Shown here piece after piece: positions 14,312 to 14,626 of a DNA stretch of 14,626 nucleotides. Each line of letters starts with the position of its first letter. The stretch's first letter is position 1. This stretch comes from Anaerolineae bacterium (GTDB taxonomy: Bacteria > Chloroflexota > Anaerolineae > B4-G1 > SLSP01): positions 1-14,626 of the forward strand of contig JAFGSL010000481.1 in the NCBI GenBank assembly GCA_016934645.1, written 5' to 3'. Below the pieces are notes generated by a model that was not told the origin of the DNA, searched no databases, and was given only the letters and a program-made list of their open reading frames with translations. Made by a program: the position numbers and the translations under genes.

Positions 14312-14626
14312 TTGCCATACCTATAGTTCCACGGCCAAATTTTGTATTGCACTTTTCCTCACTTCCCTCTATACTGCTCATGCAACGCAAAAGCGTCCTA
14401 CTCACAACAAGAGCACTCAAACTCGACCAAGTGACGCAATAAGGCCGTTCCAAGGGAATAAATCGTCCAAACTCTGGCGTTTTCCCAAGGGTTTGCCCTC
14501 AATGATACGCAATTTAAATCTTGGAACTACCTAAGAGAGTGTAAAAGAATAAGTTCCCGCGCAGAGCGCCCCGGGGACGGGGCTTAGAGCGAAAAACGGG
14601 AAGTTATATTTTTACGAACCCTAAGC
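14312..14626. other. AT-richer region without a convincing gene
   Basis: About 315 bases between the UbiB-like promoter and the right edge. Short open frames exist on both strands, but none has recognisable family motifs and none is supported by a ribosome site. The only structure I see is the imperfect inverted repeat near the right edge. Confidence 0.6.
14541..14615. repeat. Imperfect inverted repeat at the right edge
   Basis: GTAAAAGAATAAGTTCCCG (14541-14559) matches the reverse complement of 14597-14615 at 16 of 19 positions. Between the arms lies a GC-rich segment with its own small hairpin, GCCCC-GGGGAC-GGGGC. It could be a terminator for a gene beyond the edge, a transposon remnant, or a structured intergenic repeat. 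Confidence 0.5.

Noticed and set aside
14265..14453. Minus-strand open frame of 62 codons near the right edge
   Set aside because: It overlaps the UbiB-like promoter, has no family motif and no ribosome site.

Overview
This window looks like a chromosomal segment of a GC-rich, environmental bacterium, most likely a member of the Chloroflexota (Roseiflexus/Anaerolineae-like). That placement is inference. It rests on the combination of a PknB-type membrane kinase with several FHA proteins, a SIR2-like/STAND ATPase, a GT39-type glycosyltransferase, an orphan family-5 solute-binding lipoprotein, and arrays of 7-bp tandem repeats between and inside genes. No rRNA, tRNA, CRISPR array or transposase gene was seen.

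Left part (1-2188, minus strand): hicB and hicA (type II toxin-antitoxin) are followed after 41 nt by a large gene cut by the left edge. Its visible 524 residues are an N-terminal SIR2-like domain and a STAND-type P-loop ATPase, the architecture of Avs5/SIR2-STAND anti-phage proteins. The SIR2 part is unusual: the glycine-rich NAD motif is degraded, the usual catalytic Asn is Ala, and a cysteine cluster is inserted.

Signalling part (2189-6113): a Ser/Thr kinase with about five C-terminal membrane helices lies downstream of an FHA-winged-helix regulator (both minus strand). Divergently transcribed are an FhaA-like DUF3662-FHA protein and a one-helix membrane FHA protein. The divergent intergenic region carries a good promoter on each strand (one apparently leaderless) and a large near-perfect palindrome. 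Together these four genes look like a phosphothreonine signalling locus: the kinase phosphorylates, FHA modules bind, and the FHA-wHTH protein carries the signal to DNA.

Middle (6114-11032): an SDR oxidoreductase lacking the Tyr/Lys catalytic pair and a peptide-type solute-binding lipoprotein (both plus). Convergent to them is a GT39-like membrane glycosyltransferase (minus) with a 229-bp block of mixed 7-bp repeats embedded in frame in its coding sequence. GGAGTAR repeats sit exactly at the stop codons of three genes here. A 100-bp MITE-like inverted-repeat element, with TA at both ends, lies just upstream of the glycosyltransferase.

Right part (11033-14626): a tight minus-strand operon of a UbiB/ABC1-family atypical kinase, a GNAT acetyltransferase and an eight-helix membrane protein of unknown function, driven by a near-consensus promoter. 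By eye this part is less GC-rich than the rest. The last ~315 bases hold no convincing gene; an imperfect inverted repeat lies at the right edge.
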